Assembly: GCA_035345935.1 (NCBI GenBank)
Contig: DAORDK010000001.1
Location: forward strand, 24,111 to 88,110
Direction: 5' to 3'
Length of the DNA stretch: 64,000 nt
Origin: SSSZ01 sp035345935
GTDB lineage: Bacteria > Pseudomonadota > Gammaproteobacteria > Burkholderiales > Rhodocyclaceae
Both the position numbers and the translations under genes were made by a program. The notes beneath the pieces are model-generated. The model had not been told where the DNA came from and ran no database searches. It saw only the letters and a program-made list of their open reading frames with translations. The stretch's first letter is position 1; the number at the start of each line of letters is the position of its first letter. This document shows positions 47,120-56,278 of the stretch, piece after piece.

Positions 47120-49015
47120 ATGTCTTCCGCCGATAGCTTTGCCGATCTCGGCCTCTCCACCCCGATTCTCGAAGCCCTGACCGCCATCGGCTACGAGACT
47201 CCCTCGCCGATCCAGGCCCAGTGCATTCCCGTGCTGCTCGACCGTCGCGACCTCCTGGGCCAGGCCCAGACGGGAACCGGCAAGACCGCCGCCTTTGCCC
47301 TCCCGATCCTGGAAGGCATCGACATCAAACGCCCTGCGCCCCAGGCTCTGGTCCTGTGTCCCACCCGGGAACTGGCCATCCAGGTTGCCGAAGCCTTCCA
47401 GAGTTACGCCCACGGGCTGCCGGGTTTCCACGTCCTGCCCATCTACGGCGGTCAGAGCTACACCATCCAGTTGAAGCAACTGGCCCGCGGAGCCCACGTG
47501 ATCGTCGGCACCCCCGGCCGCATCATGGATCACCTCGAGCGCAAGACCCTGAATCTCGACGCCCTGACGACCTTGGTCCTGGACGAGGCCGACGAAATGT
47601 TGCGCATGGGCTTCATCGACGATGTGGAGTGGATTCTCGACCACACTCCCGAGACGCACCAGACCGCCCTCTTCTCCGCCACCATGCCGGAACCGATCCG
47701 CCGGGTCGCCCAGAAATACCTGGTCGACCCGCGGGAAATCAAGATCAAGTCGGCCACCACCACCGTGGCGGCCATCCGCCAGGGCTACTGGCAGGTGAGC
47801 GGCCTGCACAAGCTCGATGCCCTGACGCGCATACTGGAAGTCGAGGAGGATTTCGACGCCGCCCTCATCTTCGTGCGCACCAAGACCGCCACCGTCGAAC
47901 TTGCCGACAAGCTGGCCGCCCGCGGCTATGCCGCCGCCGCCCTGAACGGCGATCTCAATCAAGCGATGCGGGAACGGGTCATCGACCAGCTCAAGTCGGG
48001 CGGGCTGGACATCGTCATCGCCACCGACGTCGCGGCGCGCGGAATCGACGTCCCCCGCATTAGCCACGTCATCAACTACGACATCCCCTACGACACCGAA
48101 GCCTATGTCCATCGCATCGGCCGGACGGGCCGTGCCGGGCGGGCGGGCAATGCCATCCTCTTCGTGGCGCCGCGGGAAATGCGCATGCTGCGCGTCATCG
48201 AGCGGGCCACCCGCCAGCCCATCACGCCCCTGACCCTGCCCTCCCGCCAGGATGTCACCAACCGGCGAGTGGCCACCTTCAAGGAAAAGGTCGCCGAAGT
48301 CCTCAACGCCGAGGATTTGGAGTTTTTCGCCGATATCGTCGCCCAGATCGAAGAAGAGCAGAACGTAAGCGCCCATGAAATCGCTGCCGCCCTCGCCCGT
48401 CTGGCCCAGGAAGGGCGGCCGCTGCGCATCGCCGGCGAAGATCCGCCCCCCCGTCCCGCTCCGGATGCGAAGCCTGCCGGCGAGCGCTGGGCCGAAGACC
48501 GCACGGCCCGCCGCAGCCGGGAGTTCCCCCAACGCCAGGACCGTCCCCTCGCCCCGCCCGCCGAACGGGATGCGCAACCCCGTGAGGGGCGTTCCCCCAA
48601 GGAAGGCCACCCGCCCAGAGAGAATCGCACCGATTGGGAAGACCGTCCGTCGCGACCGGAACGTCCGCGCCGGGAAACCGAGGGCGACATGGTGCGCTAC
48701 CGCATTGACGTGGGCCGCGACCACGGCGCCCAGGTCAAGGATATCGTCGGTGCCATCGCCAACGAAGCCGGAATCGAAAGCCGCTTCATCGGCCGCATCG
48801 CCCTCTACGACGAGAGCAGCACCGTCGAGCTACCCGCCGGCATGCCCAAGGAAGTCGCCAATCTTCTCAAGCGGACCCGGGTCAAGGGCGTTCCGATCAA
48901 TCTTCGCCCCGACACCGGGCGCGAAGGCGGGTGGAACCGTCCGGTCGGCAAGCCGGGCAAGGTTGCCGGCGAGGCGGGAGCGGGATTCAAGCCGCGTCGT
49001 CCACGCACGCCTTGA
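47120..49015 (+). CDS. deaD: DEAD-box RNA helicase (DeaD/CsdA type)
   Basis: A 631-residue helicase: Q motif (PSPIQAQCIP), motif I AQTGTGKT, Ib GTPGRI, DEAD box VLDEADEM, SAT motif SATMPEP, and HRIGRTGRAGR. After a charged Arg/Pro/Glu linker (about 455-530) a DbpA-type RNA-binding RRM follows (MVRYRIDVGRDHG to VKGVPINLRPD, about 533-600), then a short basic tail. The family remodels structured RNA in ribosome assembly, cold adaptation and mRNA decay. The start at 47120 begins MSSADSFADLGLS with GAAGGA upstream; the upstream in-frame extension is not credible. Confidence 0.94.
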   Translation: MSSADSFADLGLSTPILEALTAIGYETPSPIQAQCIPVLLDRRDLLGQAQTGTGKTAAFALPILEGIDIKRPAPQALVLCPTRELAIQVAEAFQSYAHGLPGFHVLPIYGGQSYTIQLKQLARGAHVIVGTPGRIMDHLERKTLNLDALTTLVLDEADEMLRMGFIDDVEWILDHTPETHQTALFSATMPEPIRRVAQKYLVDPREIKIKSATTTVAAIRQGYWQVSGLHKLDALTRILEVEEDFDAALIFVRTKTATVELADKLAARGYAAAALNGDLNQAMRERVIDQLKSGGLDIVIATDVAARGIDVPRISHVINYDIPYDTEAYVHRIGRTGRAGRAGNAILFVAPREMRMLRVIERATRQPITPLTLPSRQDVTNRRVATFKEKVAEVLNAEDLEFFADIVAQIEEEQNVSAHEIAAALARLAQEGRPLRIAGEDPPPRPAPDAKPAGERWAEDRTARRSREFPQRQDRPLAPPAERDAQPREGRSPKEGHPPRENRTDWEDRPSRPERPRRETEGDMVRYRIDVGRDHGAQVKDIVGAIANEAGIESRFIGRIALYDESSTVELPAGMPKEVANLLKRTRVKGVPINLRPDTGREGGWNRPVGKPGKVAGEAGAGFKPRRPRTP

Positions 49016-49029
49016 GTTGCTCGGGGACG

Positions 49030-49350
49030 ATGAAAGCGCTCCTCAAGCTTCTCGGCACGCTGGCGGCGATTGCGGTTTTCGGCGTTGCCGGACTGGTCGG
49101 CTATGGCATTCACGCCAACCAGAGAGCCGCCGACGATGCCGCCAATTTTTGCGGCGAGGTCGCCATCGGCGCCGATCCGACTCCGGCACTGGCTCGGGCC
49201 GAGGCAGCCGGAATTCGCCACATCGCCCACCGTGAACCCCCCGGTCACGATTTCTACTTTCCCGGCTGGGTGTTCAATGCCGCTGTCTGCCAACTCAGCC
49301 TGGTCGATGGCCGCGTCTCCGCCATCGCCACCCGCAGCGAAGGCGACTGA
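49030..49350 (+). CDS. Small exported or membrane-anchored protein of unknown function
   Basis: A 106-residue protein with one N-terminal hydrophobic segment (MKALLKLLGTLAAIAVFGVAGLVGYG) that may be a signal anchor. The rest is soluble and contains two cysteines (ANFCGEV, AAVCQLS) that could form a disulfide. No family recognised. It lies 14 bases after deaD and 14 before a membrane protein gene. Confidence 0.65.
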   Translation: MKALLKLLGTLAAIAVFGVAGLVGYGIHANQRAADDAANFCGEVAIGADPTPALARAEAAGIRHIAHREPPGHDFYFPGWVFNAAVCQLSLVDGRVSAIATRSEGD

Positions 49351-49364
49351 CCCCGCCGCGATTC

Positions 49365-50048
49365 TTGACGCAATCGGCCTTGGAAATCGTCCCCGCCCTC
49401 GTCCTTATGGCGGCCGCCGCGGCCTTCATCGGCCTGGGCCTGTTCATCGGGATCCGGCTGTTTCGGAGGCGCCACGAGCGACTTGCGATACCGCTTTCCC
49501 CACCCGGGCCGAAATTCGAAACCCTGAGTGCGGCGACCGATCCAAAGCCCGAAGCGAGACTGGAACTATCCCTCGGACATCTGGCCTGGTGGAAGCCCTC
49601 CTCCTGGGCACTCGGTCTTGGCTTCGGATCCTGGCTGCTGCTCACCGATCCTGAGGCTTTGGGCACCGCCTGGATCTCCTGGCCAGCGGCGTTGGGCCTT
49701 GCCCTGGCCGCCCCCATTGCCGCTCGCAATGCTTGGCTGGGCGGGCGCTCCCGGCTGATTGCCTCGTCGGCCGGGGTCACGCTGTGTCGCGGCCGGCAGG
49801 AAACCACCTGGTCCTGGTCCGCGATTCGCGCGGTCCGCCTGATGACCTATTGGCGACGGGGAAAGGAGTCGCTGGCGACCAATGCGTCCACGGTCTCGTA
49901 CATCGAGCGGACCACCCTGCAGTTTCTTGATGCCAAGAGCGCCGTACTCCTCGAAGTGGATGAGCCGCTTCGACCTGCTGCCGCGTACGCCGTATTCCTG
50001 GCGACCGTTCCTGTCTGGTGCGGTGCGGCAGTCACTCGGCAGTTGTAA
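49365..50048 (+). CDS. Membrane protein of unknown function
   Basis: A 227-residue protein with three to four hydrophobic segments (about 8-33, 78-95, 102-122, possibly one near the C-terminus). It looks like a PH-domain-like membrane protein (SRLIASSAGVTLCRGRQETTWSWSAIRAVRL resembles the bPH strand pattern), but I am not certain. The start is TTG 49365; ATG 49407 is an alternative that would cut the first segment. It probably belongs with the small protein 14 bases upstream. Confidence 0.6.
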   Translation: MTQSALEIVPALVLMAAAAAFIGLGLFIGIRLFRRRHERLAIPLSPPGPKFETLSAATDPKPEARLELSLGHLAWWKPSSWALGLGFGSWLLLTDPEALGTAWISWPAALGLALAAPIAARNAWLGGRSRLIASSAGVTLCRGRQETTWSWSAIRAVRLMTYWRRGKESLATNASTVSYIERTTLQFLDAKSAVLLEVDEPLRPAAAYAVFLATVPVWCGAAVTRQL

Positions 50049-50080
50049 CCCAGCCTCGTCTACGCCGGCCGACTCGCACC

Positions 50081-51085
50081 TCAATAGGCGTTGAGGCTAC
50101 CGTTCAGATAGCGCACCCGATCACCCTGGCGCCAATACGGCTGAGATTCCTGATTGAAGACCCGGACGCTGCCATCCTCGAAACGGACCGTCGTCTCAAA
50201 GATGACATGGCTGCGCTGGGACTTTTCGATCTGGTGGCCGGCCACTGCGCCGCCAACGGCGCCGATCACCGTGGCAGCCTTGCGGCCGCCGCCCTTACCC
50301 ACCTGATTGCCGAGCACGCCGCCGAGGACGCCACCGGCCACGGCGCCGAGCCCGGAAGCTTCCCCCTGCTGATTGACCTGGCGCACCGCCTGAACGACGC
50401 CGCACTCGCGGCATAGGGACGGCGGCGTTCCCGGCAGGGGCTGGGGCTGCCCGTAGCCATAGGCCGGATTGGCCGGGGGAGGAGACTGCCTGGCCTGCTG
50501 CTCGGCCTCCGCCATGCGCTGGCGCTCCCGCTCCCGCTCGCGGCTGCGCTGCCGTTCCTGGCGCCGTTCCTCTTCGGATTCTCGGCGCTCCGTTTCGAGC
50601 CGCGCCTGGAGCTCCCGCTCGCGGTTTTCCGCCTGTTCCTTTTCCGCCGCCAAGCGCTGGGCTTCTTCCTCCGCCCGCCGCTTCTCCTCCTGCAGGCGCC
50701 TTTCGTTTTCCCGTGCCTGTTCCTCGGCAATCCGCCGCTGTTCCAGAACGATCTGCTGCTGCTCGGCGGCCAAGCGCTGCTGTTCCTGGTACTGCCACGC
50801 ACCCACGCCGCCGAGCGCCAGTACCAGGACGGCGGCCCCGGCGCCCAGGCCCCATTTGGCCGCGCTCCCTCCGGCGGCTGCCGCCGCCAGGGGCACGGCC
50901 ATTCCGGTCAGCGCGGCCCCCGCGGAGGGCAAGACTTCGGCTAAGGGCCGCCACTCTGCCATACCCTCCCGCCAGGCCAGGTCCGAAGACTTGAGGCTGC
51001 CGCCTGCCAGCATCTGCCGTATCTGGTCGGCGGTGAATGGGCCGGTTTGCTGACCATTGCTGGCAACGAAGAGTGGGGGGCTCAT
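50081..51085 (-). CDS. GYF-domain, coiled-coil, glycine-zipper protein
   Basis: A 334-residue protein with an unusual order: N-terminal GYF_2-type domain (about 1-50, QQTGPFTADQIRQMLAGG), one transmembrane helix (about 78-98, GLGAGAAVLVLALGGVGAW), a long charged coiled coil rich in Glu/Arg/Gln (about 98-205), a proline linker, and a glycine-zipper 2TM segment (about 240-290, GAVAGGVLGGVLGNQVGKGGG). The last part resembles outer-membrane lipoprotein-type zipper domains. It starts at 51085; an in-frame extension to 51334 lacks support. Function unknown; an envelope-spanning scaffold is possible. Confidence 0.8.
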   Translation of the reverse strand: MSPPLFVASNGQQTGPFTADQIRQMLAGGSLKSSDLAWREGMAEWRPLAEVLPSAGAALTGMAVPLAAAAAGGSAAKWGLGAGAAVLVLALGGVGAWQYQEQQRLAAEQQQIVLEQRRIAEEQARENERRLQEEKRRAEEEAQRLAAEKEQAENRERELQARLETERRESEEERRQERQRSRERERERQRMAEAEQQARQSPPPANPAYGYGQPQPLPGTPPSLCRECGVVQAVRQVNQQGEASGLGAVAGGVLGGVLGNQVGKGGGRKAATVIGAVGGAVAGHQIEKSQRSHVIFETTVRFEDGSVRVFNQESQPYWRQGDRVRYLNGSLNAY

Positions 51086-51207
51086 GGTTGGCGGAAAAGT
51101 TGAGAAGAAAGCGATTTTAACTCTGGTCCATCGGGGGAACCATTTTCCAGGAAGCCCCTCTGTTTCATGAAACGCTAAAATAGTCCGACGCCCTCCTGGA
51201 GAAAACC

Positions 51208-51771
51208 ATGCGTCCAACCATCGCCTCGCTGACAATATTCGCCGCCGCCACCTCTTTCCTGGCGCTCCCGGCCACCGCCTGGGAGCTGAGCGGCACCCGC
51301 ACGATTGCCCTGCACACCCGCGAGGGTCAGGCAATTCCGCTGGGCACGGTCAGCTTCAAACCCGCGCAAGGGCGGGTGGCTTTCGAGCTGCACCTGGACC
51401 ATGCCCGGTTCAAGGATTATTTCCTGTCGATGAAGGAATTCAAGTGCCTGGAGGGCACCAACGAACTCCAGTGTCACGTGCCCTATCCTTATCCGAATCC
51501 GGGCACGATCACCCCCAGCGACCTGCGCTGGCTGGAGCATTCCCTGCTCTTTCTGTTCAAGGCGCCCAAGGAGTTCGGCGCCAAGCTCTGGAACGGACTC
51601 TACTACCGCATGCAGATCACCGACCGCGGGATCGTCGGCACCCCGCAATCCGTTGACCTCAACGCCATCGGCGCACCGCCCGCCGATCCGTCGATCCCCC
51701 CGTACGGACCGAGCGATCGTACCGATATCGTTCCCGAAACCCGCTGGTTCTCCCGACTGACCATCGAATAG
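51208..51771 (+). CDS. Exported protein of unknown function
   Basis: A 187-residue protein with a signal peptide (MRPTIASLTIFAAATSFLALPATA) and a soluble mature part with two cysteines in FKCLEGTNELQCHVPYPYP that may pair. CTGGAGAAAACC before ATG is a good ribosome-binding site, and TAAAAT at 51176-51181 may be its -10 box. Family not recognised. Monocistronic between divergent and convergent neighbours. Confidence 0.7.
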   Translation: MRPTIASLTIFAAATSFLALPATAWELSGTRTIALHTREGQAIPLGTVSFKPAQGRVAFELHLDHARFKDYFLSMKEFKCLEGTNELQCHVPYPYPNPGTITPSDLRWLEHSLLFLFKAPKEFGAKLWNGLYYRMQITDRGIVGTPQSVDLNAIGAPPADPSIPPYGPSDRTDIVPETRWFSRLTIE

Positions 51772-51787
51772 GACTACGCCCTGCCCA

Positions 51788-52519
51788 TCAGGCCTCGGGA
51801 AGCGTTTCCCGGTAGAGGGCTCGGCTGGCGTAGGCCAACCAGGGAAGCGTGAGCGGAAAGAGGGGAAGCAGCAGAATACTGCCCATGAGCAGAGCGGCGA
51901 GCATGATTCCCCAAAGGATCGCGACAGGGAAGTTCCCGAGCACGATCCGCACGCTCGTGGCCACGGCCCCCACCAGACCTGCCCGCCGTTCACAAAGTAG
52001 CGGTACGGAAAAGGCCGCCACTGCGTAGAGGAGGAGCGCAAAGACCGCTCCCGAAACGATTCCCCATTGCAGGAAGCCGGCCACGTTCGCCGCCGTCGGA
52101 ATCAGATCGGTGAGCCACACAGGCACCCCGCCGACCATATAGCTGTAAAGGGTGGCCACATCGGTCACAAAAATCATGAACAGCAGTGCGCAGACCAGGG
52201 CCACGACCCAAAGGCCGGCATCCGCTCGCCGGAATCCGGCAACAACCGATCCCAGCCCGGGCCGCTCACCTGCTTCCCTTGCTGCCGCAATACCGAAAAA
52301 GCCGGCCAGCACCGCAGGGCCCACCAACATGAAGGCTCCGGCCGCAGCGATCACCAGAGGGGCGAGGCCCAGGCCAAGGAGGCTGCCGAGTATCGCCACC
52401 CCGATCAAGGTGAAAACGCCGGCATAGGCGATGCTGATCGCCCGGGTGGCATTGGCAACCTGCCATCCGGAAGCCAGGGCGCCGATCAGGCGGGCCCGGG
52501 AGAGAGGAATAATGGTCAT
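51788..52519 (-). CDS. DUF2189-type integral membrane protein
   Basis: A 243-residue protein with six hydrophobic segments. The pattern WQVANATRAISIAYAGVFTLIG and the closing PLTLPWLAYASRALYRE match DUF2189 membrane proteins of proteobacteria. Function unknown. Monocistronic and convergent with the exported protein gene. Confidence 0.75.
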   Translation of the reverse strand: MTIIPLSRARLIGALASGWQVANATRAISIAYAGVFTLIGVAILGSLLGLGLAPLVIAAAGAFMLVGPAVLAGFFGIAAAREAGERPGLGSVVAGFRRADAGLWVVALVCALLFMIFVTDVATLYSYMVGGVPVWLTDLIPTAANVAGFLQWGIVSGAVFALLLYAVAAFSVPLLCERRAGLVGAVATSVRIVLGNFPVAILWGIMLAALLMGSILLLPLFPLTLPWLAYASRALYRETLPEA

Positions 52520-52604
52520 CGGCGTCTTGCTCAGGAAAATCCTGCTAGTCGATCACGTTCCGGCGATCACCGCCCTAATCCGGATCAAATTTTGGCTTCC
52601 GCTG

Positions 52605-53447
52605 TCAGACGACGACCAAGGTCTGCCTTCCAATCCAGGTTTTTCCGGGAGCCAGGACCACCGGGCGAACCGCAACGGCGGCCTCGACGCAAAGCATGTG
52701 GCGCCAGCTATCCACCGTCATATCCGGCATGGCCGCGCATTTCTCCGTCCAGGGATTCCACACCACCACATCCGGAAAACCTTCGCCGTGGACGCCCAGG
52801 CTCAGGTTCCCCGCCCGCAGGAGCAGCGGCCGGGAAACACCTTCGTAAATACGATCGATTTCCCGGTCGAAACTGAGCTCCACCCCGGTATCGCGCCGCA
52901 CTTCGTTGGTCAGACAGTCGGCGTATTCTGTCCCCCGCAGCCCTTCCAGGGTCACATCCTCGACCTGGACCACCCGCAAATAGGAATGGAGGGCGGCGGT
53001 AAAGGCCCAGGTGCTCTCTCCGGTATTCTGGACTGCAAGTTCGACGTCCAGGCGGTCCGCTTCCAGGAGAACCGTGAGTTCAACCCGGAAGGCATGCGGC
53101 CACAGGGCATGGCTCACCGGGTCATCCGAGCACACCAAGGTCGCCAGCGCGAAATCGTCGGCGTGGCGGGTCTCGAGGATATCCCACCGGCGGGTTCGCG
53201 CGAAACCGTGCTTGGGCAATGGACCGCGTCCCGCAAACTGGGGAAAACAGACCGGAATCCCCCCGCGAATGGGAGTATCGCCATCGAAGGCAGCTCTGGG
53301 AGAAAGGAAGAGGCGCTCGCGGCCATCCCCCGTAATCCAGGACAACACCTGACCGCCGTGGCGGGCGATCACCGCACTCGCGCCCCGAGGTCCCGCGAGG
53401 CGAATCGCCTCCAGACCGTGGAACTCCATCGTCTCAATTCGCGTCAT
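52605..53447 (-). CDS. yeaD: D-hexose-6-phosphate mutarotase (YeaD family)
   Basis: A 280-residue aldose-1-epimerase-fold protein with YeaD-type motifs: GGQVLSWITGDGRERLFLSP, PIRGGIPVCFPQF and HSYLRVVQVEDV. It interconverts alpha and beta glucose-6-phosphate. The start at 53447 (MTRIETMEFHGLEA) overlaps the end of the DUF3301 gene by 14 bases, so they are probably co-transcribed; a start at 53471 is less likely. Confidence 0.88.
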   Translation of the reverse strand: MTRIETMEFHGLEAIRLAGPRGASAVIARHGGQVLSWITGDGRERLFLSPRAAFDGDTPIRGGIPVCFPQFAGRGPLPKHGFARTRRWDILETRHADDFALATLVCSDDPVSHALWPHAFRVELTVLLEADRLDVELAVQNTGESTWAFTAALHSYLRVVQVEDVTLEGLRGTEYADCLTNEVRRDTGVELSFDREIDRIYEGVSRPLLLRAGNLSLGVHGEGFPDVVVWNPWTEKCAAMPDMTVDSWRHMLCVEAAVAVRPVVLAPGKTWIGRQTLVVV

Positions 53448-53787
53448 GATCGACCGTTTTCTCAGGCACACCCTCCGTCACCATCCGTGGCCGCAGGTAA
53501 AGCATCTCGACTTCGTGGCCAAGCAGGGTCAGCGAGCCAGTGCGCCGGTTGTCGCCGGTATCGCTGTACTCGAATCCGTAGGTGCGTCGCAATTGGAGCC
53601 GCCCTTCGGCGTCACGCCCCCATCGCAGACTGCGAATAGCTACGGTATCATCGAGCAGCAACATGTTCTCGGCATGACAAGCCCGCCGTGCAAAAGCCAC
53701 CGCCGCCTCGCGGGCCTTGAGACTGTCGAGCCATAACCAGACCCCGGCCGCGATCAGCACCAGGGCAAATAATTCAGATAAATCCAT
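53434..53787 (-). CDS. DUF3301 membrane-anchored protein
   Basis: A 117-residue protein with an N-terminal hydrophobic anchor (MDLSELFALVLIAAGVWLWL) and the conserved DUF3301 pattern ARRACHAENMLLLDDTVAI, RRTYGFEYSDTG and GSLTLLGHEVEML. Function unknown. Upstream of yeaD with a 14-base overlap and divergent from the next gene, 62 bases away. Confidence 0.85.
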   Translation of the reverse strand: MDLSELFALVLIAAGVWLWLDSLKAREAAVAFARRACHAENMLLLDDTVAIRSLRWGRDAEGRLQLRRTYGFEYSDTGDNRRTGSLTLLGHEVEMLYLRPRMVTEGVPEKTVDHDAN

Positions 53788-53849
53788 GCCTTACCAATCG
53801 GGCGCGGATGATAAATTCGCCACACTCCATCTGCCGGCCCTCACCGATA

Positions 53850-55412
53850 ATGAACTCAAACCAAACCCCAACCATCCCCAGGGAGACAAGCTTGCAGTTT
53901 TTGCGCGACATTCTGCCATTTGGCAGAGCGGTCTCCGAGGACAAGGCCGTCGCCGAAGTGCGCGCCGCCATGGATGGCCTCTCCGCGCTGAACCCCCAGC
54001 CCGCGGCAGTGGCACTGGCCGGCGAGATCATCCCGGGAATCGCTCGCCATGGCAATCTCCACATGCGCCTCAAGCTCCTCGAAGAGGCCAGGACAGTCGC
54101 AGAACGTCCCCTGACGGAGATCGAAGCCCGCCTCGAGAACGCCCCCCTGCCCCTCGGCTCGGCGGCCACCGCGCTCGCCCTGGTGGCGGACAACGTGTTG
54201 AAGGCGCTGGCCGCCGCCTATTCCGGCATCGCGCTCGGCATCGAGCGACGCCGGGTCGATTCCGGCCTGGCGCGCCTGCAGGCCGCTGCCGTGCGCCACG
54301 CCTGCCAGACCATCTGTCGCCGCCAGAACCTGGCCTACCGGGCTTACGCCGTCCCTTCGGCATCGTCCTGGCAGATGTTGCACAAGCTCTTCCGTGTGGC
54401 CCGCAATCGTCGTGTCACAAGCCGAAACGGCGGCGAAGCCCCCATCGACCACCTCTATGCGGGCGCACTGCTGCTGGCGGCCATCGACCCCACCAAATTT
54501 CCCCGCGGTACCTTGAATGCCCTGAACAAAGCCGTCGATGCGCTCGCTCCCCTGGGCAGCATTGCGGAAGCCGATGCCGATTTCCATATTCCCAAGTCCG
54601 CCGCGGGCCAATTCGTCATCCGGGGCGATGACGGCACTCCGGGCCACCCCCTGCTGCGCACCCAGCTCGCGACCTCCCTCGGCGGCTGTCTCATCGTCGA
54701 TTTCAGACCGGTCTTGGCCATGCTCGATCGCCATCTTCGCAAGCTGCCCGACGAAGCGCCCTGCATCCCGCTCGAGCTTCCGGACGCTTTCGTGCAGGCC
54801 ATGCGCACCGCCCTCGGCAGCCACGCCGCCCGCCGCTATTCCCGCACCCGCTTCAAGCCGCGGGCCGATTTGGCGGCGGGGATAGACGCCGTGATCGACT
54901 TTCTCAACGGCCGCGCCCTCACCCGCCGGAGTACCGACCCTGGCCGCGAGGAGCGCCACTGGCCCGTCGCCCTGAGCGAATGGTCGCTGCTGGACGAAAG
55001 TCCCGAAGGCTTCGGCATTCGCTACCTGAAGGGCGAAAAATCGCGCATCGAGGCCGGCGAGGTCGTGGCGCTCCAACCCCGGGAGAACAGCAAGCTGCAC
55101 ATCTGCATGGTCCGCCGCATCACCAGCACCGAGCACCACCGCCTCGAACTCGGGCTGCAGGAACTCTCCGGTTTCGGCGTCGTGATCGACATCCCCCAGG
55201 CCGTCGCCAACTATGTCGAACAGGCGATCGTCATACCACGGCTACCAGGACACGCCAACGCCACAGGGATCCTCGCGCGTCCCGGCAGCGTCAAGTGCGG
55301 CCAGAGAGTCAGCTTCCGCGACGCCGAGCGTCAGTTGCGCTACACCGTCGGCGCATCCCTGGAGCGTCATCCCCGGGTCGAACTTTACGCCCTGGAGCCT
55401 CTGGCCGGGTAA
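53850..55412 (+). CDS. Large soluble protein with a PilZ-like C-terminal domain
   Basis: A 520-residue protein (from ATG 53850; 14 residues longer from 53808). The N-terminal two thirds are mainly helical without a recognisable family. The C-terminal part (about 385-520: LSEWSLLDESPEGFGIRY, IEAGEVVALQPR, LELGLQELSGFG) resembles the degenerate PilZ-like domains of proteobacterial proteins that start W-xx-xDES-xxG. In such proteins c-di-GMP binding is often lost or unproven; the usual RxxxR and DxSxxG motifs are not clearly present. No membrane segment. It is followed 11 bases later by rlmJ. Confidence 0.6.
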   Translation: MNSNQTPTIPRETSLQFLRDILPFGRAVSEDKAVAEVRAAMDGLSALNPQPAAVALAGEIIPGIARHGNLHMRLKLLEEARTVAERPLTEIEARLENAPLPLGSAATALALVADNVLKALAAAYSGIALGIERRRVDSGLARLQAAAVRHACQTICRRQNLAYRAYAVPSASSWQMLHKLFRVARNRRVTSRNGGEAPIDHLYAGALLLAAIDPTKFPRGTLNALNKAVDALAPLGSIAEADADFHIPKSAAGQFVIRGDDGTPGHPLLRTQLATSLGGCLIVDFRPVLAMLDRHLRKLPDEAPCIPLELPDAFVQAMRTALGSHAARRYSRTRFKPRADLAAGIDAVIDFLNGRALTRRSTDPGREERHWPVALSEWSLLDESPEGFGIRYLKGEKSRIEAGEVVALQPRENSKLHICMVRRITSTEHHRLELGLQELSGFGVVIDIPQAVANYVEQAIVIPRLPGHANATGILARPGSVKCGQRVSFRDAERQLRYTVGASLERHPRVELYALEPLAG

Positions 55413-55415
55413 AAT
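55410..55415 (+). promoter_or_regulatory. -10-like box directly upstream of rlmJ
   Basis: TAAAAT overlaps the stop codon of the upstream gene and is followed by eight bases (CCCGGCCC) and the rlmJ ATG, without a Shine-Dalgarno sequence. This matches the tsaB, ispD and mfd arrangement and suggests an independent, nearly leaderless rlmJ transcript. Confidence 0.35.
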
Positions 55416-55423
55416 CCCGGCCC

Positions 55424-56278
55424 ATGCTCAGCTATCGCCACAGTTTCCACGCCGGCAACCACGCCGACGTCCTCAAGCATCTCGTCCTCCTCCGCCTCCT
55501 CGCCCACCTCAATCGCAAGGACGGGGCCTACTGGGTTATCGACACCCATGCCGGCTCGGGCCGCTACGATCTCACCGGTCCCCAAGCGCAAAAATTGGGC
55601 GAATTCCGTGAGGGTATCGGCCGCCTGTGGACGCGGGAGGACCTCCCGGCCCCGCTGGCCGAGTACGTGGCCCGGGTCCGCGACCTCAACCCCGACGGGC
55701 GTCTAGCCCACTACCCAGGTTCCCCCTGGTTGGCCTGGAAAGCCCTGCGCAGCCAGGATCGGCTACGCCTTTTCGAACTCCACAGCAGCGACTCGCGTCT
55801 TCTCCAGGACTGCTTCCGGGAAGCAGGGCGCCAAGTGACCGTCACCGCGGGCGACGGGATTGCCGGCTTGAAGGCGCTCCTCCCTCCCCCGCCGCGCCGG
55901 GGCCTGGTCCTCATCGATCCCTCCTACGAGACCCGCGAAGATTACGGCGCCGTCGTCAAAGCCTTGCGGGACAGCCAGCAGCGCTTCGCCACCGGCACCT
56001 ATGCCCTCTGGTACCCTCTCCTCGCCCGGAGCGAGTCCCGGGAGTTGCCGCGCCGCTTGCGCAAGTTGCCGCTACGCAGCTGGCTCGACGTCAGCCTGAC
56101 GGTCGCGGCGCCCCGCTCGGATGGCCTGGGAATGCAGGGGAGCGGCGTGTTCGTGATCAATCCGCCCTGGACTCTGGAAGCCGAATTGCGCGAATGCCTG
56201 CCGCTCCTGGCCGCGGTTCTCGGTCAGGATGGCGCCGGGCGCTACAATCTGGAGCGCTGGGAGGCCGAGACGGCATGA
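55424..56278 (+). CDS. rlmJ: RlmJ: 23S rRNA (adenine-2030-N6)-methyltransferase
   Basis: The 284-residue enzyme begins MLSYRHSFHAGNHADVLKH, the standard family start. The SAM-binding DTHAGSGRYDL and catalytic LVLIDPSYE (DPPY-type, here DPSY) motifs are present, with YALWYPLL and VINPPWTLEAEL near the end. It methylates A2030 of 23S rRNA. Its stop overlaps the next start by 4 bases (ATGA). Confidence 0.95.
   Translation: MLSYRHSFHAGNHADVLKHLVLLRLLAHLNRKDGAYWVIDTHAGSGRYDLTGPQAQKLGEFREGIGRLWTREDLPAPLAEYVARVRDLNPDGRLAHYPGSPWLAWKALRSQDRLRLFELHSSDSRLLQDCFREAGRQVTVTAGDGIAGLKALLPPPPRRGLVLIDPSYETREDYGAVVKALRDSQQRFATGTYALWYPLLARSESRELPRRLRKLPLRSWLDVSLTVAAPRSDGLGMQGSGVFVINPPWTLEAELRECLPLLAAVLGQDGAGRYNLERWEAETA

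Noticed and set aside
46946..48724. Long open frame antisense to the DEAD-box helicase gene
   Set aside because: Gly/Asp/His-rich shadow of the helicase with no recognisable motif.
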